From assembly GCA_002077065.1 (NCBI GenBank), contig NAJO01000007.1, forward strand, positions 744,001 to 808,000: a DNA stretch of 64,000 nucleotides, read 5' to 3'. Origin of the DNA: Cryoendolithus antarcticus (lineage: Eukaryota; Ascomycota; Dothideomycetes; Cladosporiales; Cladosporiaceae). The notes below the pieces were generated by a model, which searched no databases, was not told the DNA's origin, and saw only the letters and a program-made list of their open reading frames with translations. Each line of letters starts with the position of its first letter. Within the stretch, counting starts at the first letter, position 1. Shown in pieces: positions 20,405-33,304 of this stretch. Made by a program: the position numbers and the translations under genes.

Positions 20405-23400
20405 CCTTGTATCGATCATTCTACGAAACCTTGACTGTCTGTTGATCATCAACGCTGCTCTGCCGACTGCTCCATTGCCTTAGCTTTGTTCTCAGCGAGG
20501 CCCAGATAGACCGGACATCGACTACACCGAGCTCACTGTAACCTCTGGCGCAGACGTGCTCACACTGAACTCGATGTCGCGTCTATGAACTGCTGCGGGA
20601 ACTAATAGATGTGACCTTGAAGCGCTGACCCTGTCGGCGACGTCGCGCTCTGTCGCAGATTAACGCCTCCCGTTGATAGGTGAGAGAAGGATAGCGCAGT
20701 GCCTCTCGAGCTTGTCAAATATGACGATATCGCGAGCACCTCGAGTCCTACGGGTAGGACCTGCCCGGCATATGATTTGCGATGGAAGCTGAGAATCGAA
20801 TATTGAACGCGGTGATAGTCTTTCTTCGCCTTCTACCATATGTGGCACGCTACATGTCGACATTGCAACCCGGCCACCTGGTCCTACAGCTTGAGTTCGT
20901 TTCGCAATCTCGCTCAGAACGCTCACATTGGTTTGAAACGCTAAGGCTGCCTCAATGCTACACTTCTCGCTGCACCGTCTCTTTGGCCTACATTATTGAC
21001 ATGACAGGGCATGTACTGAGAGCATGTCTCGACCAAGGAAGCAGACGACGCTGATGACAAGGACGATGCCGTCAGCTATGTCCATGCCTCACTTAGTTGA
21101 GGGTCAAGCGGCAGATGAGGTGGCTTCAACTGTGGCATAGGTCGGTTGCGACCACAGTGTGGATAATCAACGGGCTTTGCACCAACGTCACCAAAGGCGT
21201 TGAGTTGTTGGCATCTGTGGTCTGCATACATGGGGAGCAGGTCAATTTGCCCGCCCGTGTTGCCGCATGTTCAAAGGCTTCCATACAGCATGTCGCTCGG
21301 ATAACGCCCGATCGTGATCAGACGCACATGGCAAAACGGCAGATATGCATTGTCGTAACGATCGTGGCTGCCACGAGTGCGGTGGGCTTGCAGAAAGCGG
21401 GAGCAGCAATCCCAAAGCGTCTGCAATACGTAGTTCGTTAACCTTTTGGTGTGGTATACGAGTGCTTTAAGTGACGTGCGAATGTGCTGCCGTCTACATT
21501 GTGGCTGACACCAGGCGGAATGGTCTGCATGATCGCGGAAATACGATAGCATGTCGTTCATCCTGCTATATCTTGAGGAAGGCTTCCGAGATTGGCCTGG
21601 CCAGCACCTTGGCGCGAACGCAATCTCAGTCCAACTCAATTTCCAGACTTGCTCTAGCCGCCTTGCGTGCTGGCAATGCGCACGTCCGATGCACAACGAA
21701 CGCAAAACCCCAAGGTACAGTACTATTATAATAGCAGACAAGCATAGGCACGGCCGCACGGGGACCTCCCCGAAGGCATCATGCACGCCGGAGGCACCAG
21801 CAGGGTTCCTTTCGCGTGGCCCCCATGCAGCCGGTAGTCCTCGCGTGCGTGTATGATCGCCGTAACCGAACTGTGGTCTTGCTCGTGGTCTACGGATCGA
21901 GGATTTTCAGGCACGCGAGGTTGCGATATTACTCCGACTGTGGAGCTGTGGGTATGCGAATATCGTTTGTGGGGTTTGGTGGCTTGGGGAGAGAAACCCG
22001 GCTACGAGGCGATGCGGTATGCGGTGTCTGCATGGGTGTGTGCGGTTGCGAAGCGAGGGATGGATATTCGTTACACTTGTTGGGGTGTTACAGGATCCTG
22101 GATGGGCGCGAGTGGACATGCAGAGGTGCATGTTGCTGACTATGAATGGTGGGTTTGCAAGGATGAGTTTAGCTGGTAACGAAAGGAGGTCGCTTGATGG
22201 CGGATGTGATACGTTCGATATCTGGACTAAGATATCTACATGTTTACGTACATGTGGAAACATGTATCTGCTTGGGAACAGGTCTGCAGCCTACGCACTT
22301 ATCGACCACTTGCTGAAGTCAGGACTTGCGAGGTGGTTATCGACATACTCGGACTGATGGAAGCTCGGATCAAGTCGATTTACTTGATACGGACGGGGAA
22401 CACAGGCACCGCATGTTTGTTATGGCACGCGGGAAGCTTCTATGTCATCTCATATACCGCCCGCTCCCTTGCGCATGCATTACCGCGTGGTCGATGGAGC
22501 CTAGTTTGCAAACCAGGTTCAGATATTCTGGTGCTACTGCAAGGCGCCAAATTGCGGCAGGCGTATTTCTGTTGCAGGCGAACATATCATCGGCGGCGCA
22601 GAATGGGTAGAGACCTCGCAACGCTCGCGAGCGTCCGCGTAGACGCAGGTTGCTGTTCAAGGGCTACTTAGATGACGAAATGGAGCATGTATGTCTCACA
22701 TCGAAATGCCGTCGGCGCTGCTGTGCCCTCCCTGCATGACGATCAGCTGTCAAATTCGACCCCAGACGTCTGCGAAGGATTCCCCTCGCCTAATCCGGAT
22801 GCAAGACATGCCGTGCTACAACGGCTGGTGGCTTTTCGAACGTCCTTCGCGTACGCTGACTGTACACGGCATGGTGTGGGGAGTGGACTGCTGTTCCTCG
22901 CGGCGAGCCTGATCCTGGTCATCCACGTGAGCGATTTGTCTGCGTTGGGACGCCGTGGCTTGCTGCCGGGCGCTTTGAAGTTAATCTTCGCACACCATCC
23001 TGGACCGCTGAACTTCTGCGAAGGTAACCTGGTCAGCCACGCTCCACAGCGTTCTTTCACATGCTCGAGACGCCGTGCCGCGCCTCGGTTGCGTATGTGT
23101 GCATGCCCACGTGTCGGACGCTGTGTTCGACAGATGGCCATGTGTCGGAATTACGCCATGTGGTGTAATGGGGAGCTCGGGGCTGCAGCTCCGCTGCACA
23201 GCGAGTAAGCACGCCAGGGACGCAATGCCGTTGGCGTAAAGATGTCGCGTGGTGGAGGCTGAACGGTGACGTGCAGGGCACAGGGATGGGAAACGGAGCC
23301 AGTTGCTCACCATGTCCAAGCGAGCTGTGCTTGAAGGACTACTGACGCCAGCCCAGTCAACCAGTGAGACAGGCTCGGTAAGAGCTTGTGCTCGCCAGTG

Positions 23401-24761
23401 GGCGTTGTATGCTGTGCGGTCTCCAAATGTACCTATCTCTGGCATGCCAGACAGCCAGGGCCTCTGACAATACCGTCCGCTCGCCTGCGCGTTGTGCTGT
23501 CTGTCGAACTTCGGTTACAGAGAACAGAATCGCAAGCGATCTTAAAGAAGAGCAGTCGTCCACTAACCCGGCTTGTCTACTGCGCCGACCCTGGGTTGAA
23601 GCTTACGAACTCGGTCAACGCTACATGTACCGGCGGCTTCGTCCCATCTCTCTTGCCGTGCCGTCCGAACCAGCGCTGGTGGAATGATCGTCGACCTCTC
23701 TTGACCTGCACACTCCACCGCAATACTCAATTAACAGTCGCCATCCGATCACGGTCAAGCATTTCTGTGTGAATAATCCTTTCGTCTGCGATCGACCGTT
23801 GACATCGATTGCGAAGCCTGCGAGGAATGCCATACGCCGGCGCACAAATTTGGTAGCGAGTCGGCAGCTCCCTCAACTAAGATCTGACCACATCGAATCG
23901 ACGAGTTCAGTCTGCGCGGTGACTTGGTGCAGTACGATTGTGACGGTGCCTGATCTCAGCGCAGCTGGTAATCTCATTCGAGGACTCAGAGCCCAAGACG
24001 ACCTACTTCTCTCGTTCACGCTTCGTGAACGAGCTGGCATCTGGCGAATCGTCTAAGTGTGAGGCGTTCAGACGCGCAGACAGAGTTCAGAGAGCTGTAC
24101 CTTTCACATGACAGTGCTTTGGTGGCGGAGATAGGTGATCGCCATTCGAGCGGCATCATCAGGTCGACTACGAAGACTCATCTTGTGCACTGGGCAGCAG
24201 TTCCTTCGACCAGAGGCCTATCCTGCACTCGTGAAGTCCTCCATCGCGAAGAAAGCGATATTGTACTCTCGGACGGCAAGCACGTAAAGCAAGCAGCACC
24301 AGGACAGGTGGTGACTTCCACCCCATCGGTGTGGAAGCTGCGCACGAACCCACAGAGCAACAACACCGCTCCTTCCGATTCGCAAACCTTCATGCCGACC
24401 AATGAGCATGGATCATCTGACATATTGAGACATTACGAGCGGCCATCGCAACAGACTTCACGCAAGCTATACCCTTTCGACGCATCATAGCCGGCGCTTT
24501 ACGGCAGACTGAACATCTGTGCTTCGAGTCTGGACTTCACTACCAAGGATACATACATACTGCTTCCTGATCCATCGCGCGGTTGTCTTGCCGTTTCCTT
24601 GGGCCTCATAACGACGATTCCCTGGTTGGACGACGCATACTCTCATTGCAACGCATTCAACTTTAATCGGTCGAACGCTACGCATCGATCCATACCGTGA
24701 TTGCAGTTGCCAGAAGCCACGGGGCACATCCAGAGCAATCTTGCTACTGATACTTGGGTCC
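20405..24761. other. 4.4-kb region without recognisable genes
   Basis: The longest gene-free stretch of the window, lying between NDUFA1 and the velvet gene on the same strand. Many short frames (up to about 180 codons) exist on both strands. None shows a domain, a convincing splice chain or family similarity. It holds a cluster of three ACATGT palindromes at 22238-22265. It could be an extended promoter or long 5' leader of the velvet gene, a non-coding RNA, or decayed sequence. Confidence 0.5.
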
Positions 24762-26858
24762 ATGTCCTATTTCGGCACAGCGTACGGAACCGGCCAACAG
24801 CAAGTGCTCGATAGGTGAGCAATCTCGCCGCGATTGGGTATCCTGCATCGCCCACAGCGAGGTCCACGCGCTGATGAAGATGGCTCGCAGTCTCCATGTT
24901 GCACTTAACATCCGGCAGCAACCCCAGCAGGCGCTGGTCGCTACTGTCGGTAAAGAGAAGTGTACGTGCAACACCATAAATTGCCTTGCTGTGGTGCATG
25001 ACTGACGAGACATAGCCAGGAAGCCGATTGATCCACCACCAATCGTGCAGATCGATGTCAGACCGCAGATTGACCCGCAAAGGTGAGTTTGGAACCCACC
25101 GCGTGACCGATCAGACCTAGGTCGACTAAAGCCATTCTCAGACACTTCCTCGTCAGCCCATACCTGTTCATGGTTGCGACGTTGCTGCCACAAGAGGACA
25201 GGGTCAGCGAAAGAGATGGTAGTAATCCTCCACCGTCGGCAAACATGCTAGGCTCGCTCTGTTCTTCGCTACACCGTCTCAAAGACTCCAATAATTTCGG
25301 TGAGACCATGCGAGGACATACCGCTGCAATCGCCGCTGATTCACTGTCCAGATGGCGGATTCTTCATCTTTGGTGACCTTTCGGTGCGGGTGACGGGTAC
25401 TCATCGATTGCGATTCGCACTGTACGATGTCAGCAAGTACGTTAGCTCGGACATGCTCGGTCGGTAAGACCAGCTGACACAGACTAGGATAGGCGAGAGC
25501 GCTGCCTTCATTACCGATGTCATATCCGAGGAATTCGCAGGTACGTTCATTGCTGCGTCACTCAGCTTTCGACAGCGATGCTGACAGCACGTAGTTGTGG
25601 CGCCTAAGGATTTCCATGGCATGGAAGAGTCCTCGGCGCTCTCCCGGACGTTCAGTGATCAGGGCGTCCGTTTGCGACTGCGTAAAGAGCCACGTTCGAT
25701 CACGTCGTCAGTACTTCGCATTGCCTTCCCATGGATTAAGCTGACTCGAGCAGGAGCAGTGCTCGTCGAACACAGCGCAGATTCAGTCCGACGGAATCTC
25801 GACAGTCGGGTCACAGCAGTGTCTACACACAGCGTCAGCCACAGACTAATGAGCAGTACAGCGAGAGTTCGAGGGGTGTGAAGAGAAGGAGATCTGACAC
25901 GGAATACGCAGAAGATGGGCAGACATACCCGCCATCGCAAACTGCGCGAACTCAGTATGGTATGGTCGACAGGATCCCCTCAATCTACGGCGAGCATGGT
26001 CAGACAGGTCACGCAACCTCGAGTTTCGGCCAGTCATATGCCCACCCAAGTCTGGGTGCTCCCGACTACTCGGTTCGACCCACAACGTATGGCGCGGGTT
26101 CCTCCGGCACAGCTTCGTGGCAGAACTATGTACAACAGCCTAGGCAGCTGGCTCAGCCACACCTCGTCAGCAGTGCAATGCCGGCGGGAGATGCGCTTGG
26201 CAAGGGACACGTGCAATCGCACCCTTTGGCTACCAACTCATCGTTTAGCAGCGCAAGTAATACCTACTCCGACCATGCACCTCATTCGACCACATACAGT
26301 AGCTATGCAGCTTCGCAACCTGTGCATACCGGACAGCCGATGAGTACGCGAACTGGCTCCGCGAGCTATGCAGCCCCATACGATTACAGAACGCCGACAT
26401 CACTTACAGACTCCTCGAACCTCGCTTCTGCAAATGAAGCAGGTCCGCTTCCTTCATCTGCTGGGACAATGTCGACGGGACTGGGAACAAGCGAGCACAC
26501 TCCCGCACAAAGCCACTCGTACCACAATTACGGCACTCTGAACGCTGGATACAACTCTATGGGAGCGGGAGCAGGTGCTGGAGCAGCATACAGCCACTCC
26601 TCGCCGGTCTACACGACGTCGGCGCAGCCGCTACAAACATCTCTGGATCAGCTGAACGCTAGTCTCAATAGGCCTGATCTGGCCGGGTCGAATTATTCGC
26701 ACCATCTGCCCCCAAGCATGCCGCCGTCTGACATGCAGCCCAATGTGCCGTCTGCTATGCTTCTTGGACAATCACTGCCAGAGTCATTCTACCAGCAAGA
26801 CGAGTCGATTTCGTATCCGACACCTACACATGGAAAGCCGCCTGGTCAGTGGGGATGA
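24762..26858 (+). CDS. velvet-domain developmental regulator (VosA/VelC type likely)
   Basis: Eight exons: 24762..24814, 24891..24961, 25016..25082, 25142..25299, 25352..25436, 25488..25540, 25595..25706 and 25754..26858 give 567 residues with every phase closing. The velvet domain occupies about residues 18-200. Recognisable blocks are [68 protein letters not shown] and [16 protein letters not shown] basic KRRR cluster at 243-246 is a likely nuclear signal. The C-terminal half is Ser/Tyr/Gln/His-rich and disordered. Velvet proteins are NF-kB-like DNA-binding dimers that control sporulation, spore viability and secondary metabolism. The compact domain without a long internal insertion argues against VelB, and the subfamily is otherwise not certain. 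Confidence 0.9.
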
Positions 26859-27606
26859 GGAGTGTGCGCAACATCGAGAATGTAGCGCAGGGCCTAACAG
26901 CATTTGGAAGGACATGATGTGCTTCATCTGCCAGGTAACACAGTACTGGTATCTCGGCGTGGTCGACACAGCGACTCAAATGATGAACTGGCAAGGTGTT
27001 CGGTCACAAAAGGTTGTGTATTGATACTTGGGAGCATAAACACGGGTCGGGACATTGCATCATGGAACGGTCAACGGGATCTGCGCCTACCCACTGAAGG
27101 GCATGGGATGAGTGTTTGATAGAGCATAGAAGGCGTGAAACATACGCTGGTCCAGGGTTCGACAAGTACCCATTGTGTCAACTCTGGTCGTGGGAGCACG
27201 ACTCGAGATATATGACAGTGAGAAGAAGCATCTTGCTTTGCCCTCGTACAGACAGTACGTACTCGAGATCGTGCGAAGTAGGTGTTGACCGGTTCCGGAC
27301 ATCGAGCTGCACTTAATCCGATGTCACGGCACGAGTCACGCCTTCAGGTTTACTAATTTGCCTACGGAATACGGAAGTGTACATGTAGCGCGGTAAGGGT
27401 ATCTCTAGACTTTGTCCTTCCCTCTCGCACATTCATTTGCCCTGCCAGCTCCAACATTGGATGCAAAAGTGTCGCGGTGCCTCGCGAAAGCTGTCGTAAT
27501 GGCAAGGAAAACTCCCAAATCCGAAATCAGTCTCGACGCGATAGGGCCGATTGAAGGATCTGTTCAGTCTCGAATCAATCAAATAAGGTCAAGCTCGAAC
27601 CTTCCC
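26859..27606. other. intergenic between convergent genes
   Basis: 3' flanks of the velvet gene (+) and the microtubule polymerase gene (-). No gene seen. Confidence 0.6.
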
Positions 27607-30352
27607 TCATTGTCCTCGTCCGATGTTCTGTCGTGCCTATAATTGATTGTCAGCCATCCGTCTCTCGAGGTCTACCCACTGGATCGAAGAGCAAAGAACT
27701 CACCTTCATCATCTCAATCCTCGCCTTCAGATTCTGCGTCACCTCCGCAGCCCTCTTCCAACTCTCAACACCATCGCTCTGACTCCGCTGCATGGCTTCT
27801 CTACCACCACTATCGTATCGGTCCCTCTCTACTCTCGGAGGCGGCGGTCTCATATCTCCGTTCCTCTCAGGCTTACCGCTAGCGTGACCCGAAGAGCTCG
27901 GGGAATGCGCAGCAAGATCGGGGATGTTTTCTTTGCCTTCGCTACTACTGAAAGACGCTGTAGGGTAATGAGAGGGTGTACCATTCGTGTAGTCGCCAGA
28001 GCGGCCGGTGGCGGAAGTGTAGGATCGCCCACTCGAAGCTACAGCGCCAGGACGAGCGTAGGAGGGGTCAGAGCCGCCGCCGTCACTTTCGCTCGCGCCC
28101 CTACCTCTGCCGAGTCGTGCGATCTCACGCTTTAGTCGTTCGACTTCTCGAGAAAGATCGTTGCCGCGATCCTCAGCTACTTCGACGTCTGATCGTGCTC
28201 GCACAAGCTGGGTCTCTTTTGCCTTTATCGAGAGGACGTCCCGCGTGTGGTCTTCAATCAGCTGTGCGTTTTGATTCTGGAGTTCTGTTATTTGGGCTGA
28301 AAGACGAACTTTGTCTTGCCGGAGTTCGGACGCATTTTGCCGGCTTAGGGCGAGTTCAGCGCGAAGATCAAGTAGCTCTTGGCGTTCAATGGCGGATAAT
28401 GATGAGGCTTGTGGATTTTGTGGAGGCGAGGGAGGTGCGGTCGAGGGCTTGGAGAGGGGTCGATTGGCGAGGCCCGTGGTTCTTGCAGCTGGCGCACGTG
28501 ACGAGGGCGTGGCTGGTGGCTCGGGCTCGAGAGATGGAGTTTGACGTCTAGGTGAGGCTGTACTGGAAGCTGGAGCCTTCAGGCCAGCCGAAGGTCTTTG
28601 AAGACCCCCAGCGGGCGGCTTCAAGCCTGCACCTGGCGGCCGAAGCCCAGCAGTAGGCTTTGCTGCTGGTCTTGACGTGGGTCTGGGAGCGAGAGGTGGA
28701 TCGTCCGCCATCAGTGGTGGGCTCTGTGGTCTCGAGGCAACTTTCTTGGCAGGCGCAGGTCGTTTGCTACCAGGTGCTGGACGCTTGCCGGATGCTGCTG
28801 GGGCGGCTGCGGGTTTCGGTGGCGGTGCAGCTTTCGGCTTCCACTTCGCTTTCACTTCTGCAGTGTCGGCAAACTCCTTGATCTTTGCCTTTTTGATGTC
28901 GTCGATGCCTTCGAGGTGATTGAGCATGTTCCTGTCGGTCATGATCTTCCATAGTACACCGAGAATCTCAGCACCAGCATCTCGCAACCCAGGTGCACTT
29001 TCTACGAGAAGCTTCTTCGCTGTCTCAGAAAGTTCCTTGGCTTGCTCGAGTGACGGCACTTCTCGCGTAGACTTGATGCATCTGATCAGAAAACGTGCGG
29101 TGTTCTCCTTGACCTGTGGATTCTTGTTTTTCAGCGCCTCAAGTATATCTGCCTCGACATCTCCCAGTCCCGTTGCTACGAACACAGCATCGCAGGCTGC
29201 GCCTATGGCGTCTGTGACATTGACCTTCTTCTCCTTGAACCGCTCGAGCATTGAAGCCAAGATAGTACTTCGATACCTCCCGAACGACTTTCTAAGACCC
29301 TTTGCCATGGCTTCGATACAATTTGCTGCTATCGTGACGACCATGATATTGGCGTCTTTCATCGACTTCGCACATCCTCGCACTACTCCATCGAACTGAC
29401 CTTCTTGTATTGAAGGGTGATTGACTGCTGTGAAAACATCGTCCAGAGCCTCCTTTCGTTCCTTCCACTTCGCGCTTGATAATCGCTCCTCGAAGTCTTT
29501 CGGGATCTTAGCGAAGGCGTCTACCGCCTCGAACTCAGGTTCGAGATCAATTGGCGCATCCTCTTCTGCCTCCACATCCTCATCAGCACCTTCCTCGGGA
29601 CCAGCTGCCGCAGCCACCTCCTTCGCCGCCTGTTGTGACCGCAGCAGTCTCTCCTGTTTCGGTGCTGGCTCGTCCTTTACCGGCTCAAACAGCTTCTCCA
29701 AATCCGTTTGCTGCACCGGCTTCAGCTCACCCCAGAACAGAGGCTTCATAGCCTCCCTCAGCCACCGATACAGTTCTACAGTAAGTGCCTGCGCCTCAGC
29801 TCTGACGTTCTTATCCGCATGCCCGTACATTTTCGGGAGCAATTTCAGCACCGGCTTCGGCTCCACAGTCTTGCACCCGTATGCATGATAGATGTCCCGG
29901 AGTGCGCCAAGAGTCGCGACCACGATCTTTGGTAGCTTGTTGGAAAGCAATGGCAGCAACTCCTCCACCACAGGATCCGGCTTATCCAGCTCGATCAGCA
30001 ACAGAATCCCCTCCAGTGCTGCTGCCTTTGCCGCCGGTCTCCCTGTCAGCCCCTTCTCCACAATCGGCGTTATCGTGCTCCCCCTCGTCTTCCTAGCGCC
30101 TTCCGTCCCTGCGATGTCCAGAAAGGCATTGTACGCTGTGAGCGCGTCTCCCTGCGCCGCGACATTCGAGTCTCCCACCGCAGCTTTCCAGAGCGCGCTG
30201 TCATTAATGAAGTCGCGCACTATAGGCGCGTTGGGCTGCGCTGTCGCGAACTCCTTTGCCGCGGTCTCGTAGCCAAGTTTGCGGGCTTTCCAGTTTTTGT
30301 GCGCGAATTGATCGGGGAGGGGAAGGAGGGTGAAGTCTTCCTGTTCGGCCAT
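27607..30352 (-). CDS. XMAP215/Stu2/Alp14-family microtubule polymerase
   Basis: Minus-strand exons 30352..27704 and 27636..27607 give 892 residues. The 67-nt intron (GTGAGT, CTGAC, TATAG) sits right after EMMK, and exon 2 adds ARQNIGRGQ. I chose the ATG at 30352 (MAEQEDF) because it matches the family start; an in-frame ATG lies five codons upstream. The N-terminal half contains two TOG domains of HEAT repeats (about 5-230 and 275-505), the first opening with LPDQFAHKNWKARKLGYE. Then come a Pro/Lys-rich microtubule-binding linker and a coiled coil (about 665-750) for dimerisation. This is the two-TOG fungal layout. The protein binds tubulin and drives plus-end growth at kinetochores, spindle poles and cytoplasmic arrays. 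Confidence 0.93.
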
Positions 30353-30794
30353 TATCGTGATATGCAATCACTATCAGCTGGTCAGGTGATCCTAATGTTG
30401 TGCTGCGCCAGTAGGATCGATCTCAAGAATGATGTCCGGCGATGATGTAGTTTCATGTCAACAGTCTGCCCAAAACAGCAACAGCGAGGGAAAGCGCCAC
30501 TGTGGGGGAGTTGCCGCACGTGCACTTTTCGCGACGGGATGGCACGTGAAGACGCGAGAACTAATTGATGGGTCCTGGAGATTGATCTTGACATCTCATG
30601 ATACAATTGGCACTGGAAAGGACTGCTATTGAAGATACTTCTTCGTCACCGCGCTCATCTTCGACCGCTGCAGCTCCCCTCATTGTCGGCCAAGGAATAT
30701 CGGAACACATCCAAATCAACATGAGAGGAACTACACGGTAACCCAGTGAGCGCATAGTATTGCGCATGTGTGGACCGCAGGGTCTCTCGCCATC
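30353..30794. promoter_or_regulatory. bidirectional promoter between Stu2-like and LIS1 genes
   Basis: 442 bp separate the start codons of two divergent microtubule genes. Two CACGTG boxes occur at 30517-30522 and 30543-30548, 26 bp apart, the first inside the palindrome GCACGTGC. Such boxes are bound by bHLH factors in fungi. Their role here is inferred. Confidence 0.6.
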
Positions 30795-32252
30795 ATGAGC
30801 GCGCTGCTGACCGGTCGGCAAGCAGAAGAGCTGTAGGTCCGCCCATTTGTCCTCTGTTCGCTCGCAACCTGCCGCTGATATCTTGCTGACAGCCACAAGT
30901 CTCTTGTTGCCTACCTCGCCTCTGCTGGCCACCCAAATGCCGCCCTAGCACTTCGTCAGGAGCTGGATCTCCCAGAGTCCAGCTTCGATGCCACCACAAC
31001 GAAGAAGTACGAAGGCCTGCTGGAGAAGAAATGGACTTCGGTCGTGCGCCTGCAAAAGAAAATCATGGATCTTGAGACTCGATGCACTGGCCTTCAACAT
31101 GAGCTAGACAACGCGACCCCCACCTCGCTGGCAGCACGCAAGAACCACGATCCAGCTACCTGGCTTCCTAAAGCTCCAGCACGGCATACCCTACAGTCCC
31201 ATCGAGCGCCAATCACGAGCGTAGCCTTCCACCCACTCTTTTCTTCCCTGGCCTCAGCAAGTGAAGACTGTACGATTAAGATCTGGGACTACGAACTGGG
31301 AGAACTTGAACGAACGCTCAAATCACACACGAAAGCAGTCCTTGATGTTGACTACGGTGGGCCTAGAGGTAACACTCTTCTGGCATCATGTAGTTCAGAT
31401 CTAACGATCAAGCTTTGGGATGCGAGCGATGAGTATAAGAATATCCGCACACTACCAGGGCACGATCACAGCGTCAGTGCAGTGCGCTTCATCCCATCCG
31501 GTGCTGCTGGCGCGCCTCTGTCAGGCAATCTGCTCGCTTCTGCGAGTAGGGACAAGACGATACGGATCTGGGATGCTACGACAGGATACTGCCTGCGGAC
31601 TCTCCGTGGGCACAACGAATGGGTACGCTCACTTTCGCCTACACCAGAGGGGCGATTTCTCCTCTCCACATCCTCGGACCAGACAGCGAGGCGCTGGGAT
31701 CTCAGCCAGCCTGATTCGAATGCCTTGAAGCAGACTCTAGCTGCCCACGAGCATGTCATAGAAACGTGCGCCATCGCTCCGGCCGCTTCATACACTCATC
31801 TCGCCTCCATGGCAGGGCAGAAGAAGCCGCCACCTGCCAGCAGCACAGCAGAATATCTCGCCACTGGCGGAAGGGACAAGCTGATCAAGCTCCACACCTC
31901 CGCCGGCGTACTGATCAAGACACTCACCGGCCACGACAACTGGATCCGTGGCCTTGCCTTTCACCCAGGAGGCAAGTACCTGCTGTCCTGCTCTGACGAC
32001 AAGACCATACGATGTTGGGACCTCAGTCAGGAAGGCAAGTGCGTGAGGACACTTGAAGTCGCAGGGCACTTCTTGAGTTGTCTGAGATGGGCGCCCAGTG
32101 TGGTCAACGAAGGAGATGCAAGCGCTGGCGCAGTGAACGGGAATGGAGTCAATGGGATGGAGAAAGGTAAAGTAACGGGGCAAACGGAGCAGATTCGGTG
32201 TTTACTTGCTTGCGGGAGTGTGGACTTGAATCTGAGGGTATTCAGTGCCTGA
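30795..32252 (+). CDS. nudF: LIS1/NudF/Pac1 dynein regulator
   Basis: Exons 30795..30832 and 30893..32252 give 465 residues. Intron 1 has GTAGGT and CTGAC before its ACAG acceptor. The N terminus, [21 protein letters not shown], is a LisH dimerisation motif. A short coiled coil follows ([15 protein letters not shown]). Then comes a seven-bladed WD40 propeller from about residue 105 to the end; blade motifs such as [24 protein letters not shown] and TIRCWD are visible. LIS1/NudF binds the dynein motor domain and supports nuclear migration and hyphal growth. The length is normal for fungi. A 30-residue Gly/Asn-rich insert ([12 protein letters not shown]) interrupts the last blade. Confidence 0.95.
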
Positions 32253-33304
32253 AGTAGCGCGATCACTTGCCGGGGCAATTGCATACCTGACTCGTGGAGT
32301 TCAAAGCATCGAATAACGAGCATCAAGGCACGATGTTGCGTGCACTCGGCGGCATGCTTTGCCGTTATTCCGATCGGCAGGAAACACGATAGCTTGAACA
32401 ATTCTAGACCCGAACTTCTTAAATACAGAGACCTTCATACCTTCGGGCTTCAGCTTCCTTCATCCTCACGCGGATTATTGCGCCAAGGTAATTCTCCGTC
32501 GATTGCAGGTTATGGCGGAACAAAGACACAAGCTCCAACTAATGGATTATCTTCGGCCTCTATGACCCCTCACCTCTGTCTCTTTCCCTTCTTTCCATCC
32601 ACTCGGCATTTATTTCGCAACCTTGTCTACACCACGCGCATGTCCTGGCCGTCTTCTCCGGCGGTGAATCTCGGTAGATGCCATTGCCTTGATGTTGCTG
32701 CTGCACCGAGCCTCATGGTTGCTCCACTGTTCAACGCATAGTCGAGAGAAGGACTGAACACCACACCTTGCGCCATCCCTACACGAGCGGTGTTCTTTAC
32801 GCGATAGATTGACGACTGCCAGCTTTCACGGCGCCGAGACTTGGAATAGCTAATGCTCGAAGCTCATCAAGCTTCAGGTTCAGCACCTCGCAACTTCGGC
32901 GAGATGCCAGCGAACAGCCAGATCTCAAGCAATCGCTTAGCCCTGCTTGACAATTGTCCCCGCGCCGCGGACCTCATGGCATAGGGCACACTATGGAGTA
33001 CCTGCATGAATACCGTCATTCTCAGGTACTTTCCCCGCTGTACTCCTGCTCCGGCCTTTGTTCGGGGACAAATTGTAGAGCTACTGCAATGGTTCACGCG
33101 GACCTCGAGCGAGATCGCGTAGAACGTTACCCAGACGGTAGGTTTCTGGAGAAATGTCGTGCTGCTGATCGTGATGGTGGACAGCACGACGCGGATGCGG
33201 GTCCGTTATTGTGGGCTCTGCTGCCGATCAGATCAGATGAGGAGAAGTATAAGTATTCGTTTCTTGTCCATTGAGTCAGTATTTCCACAAGCTCCCTCAC
33301 AAAG
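32253..33304. other. intergenic, no supported gene
   Basis: 1.05 kb between LIS1 and the beta-glucosidase on the same strand. It should contain the LIS1 3' flank and the beta-glucosidase promoter. A minus-strand frame at 32867-33187 has no family resemblance. Confidence 0.6.
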
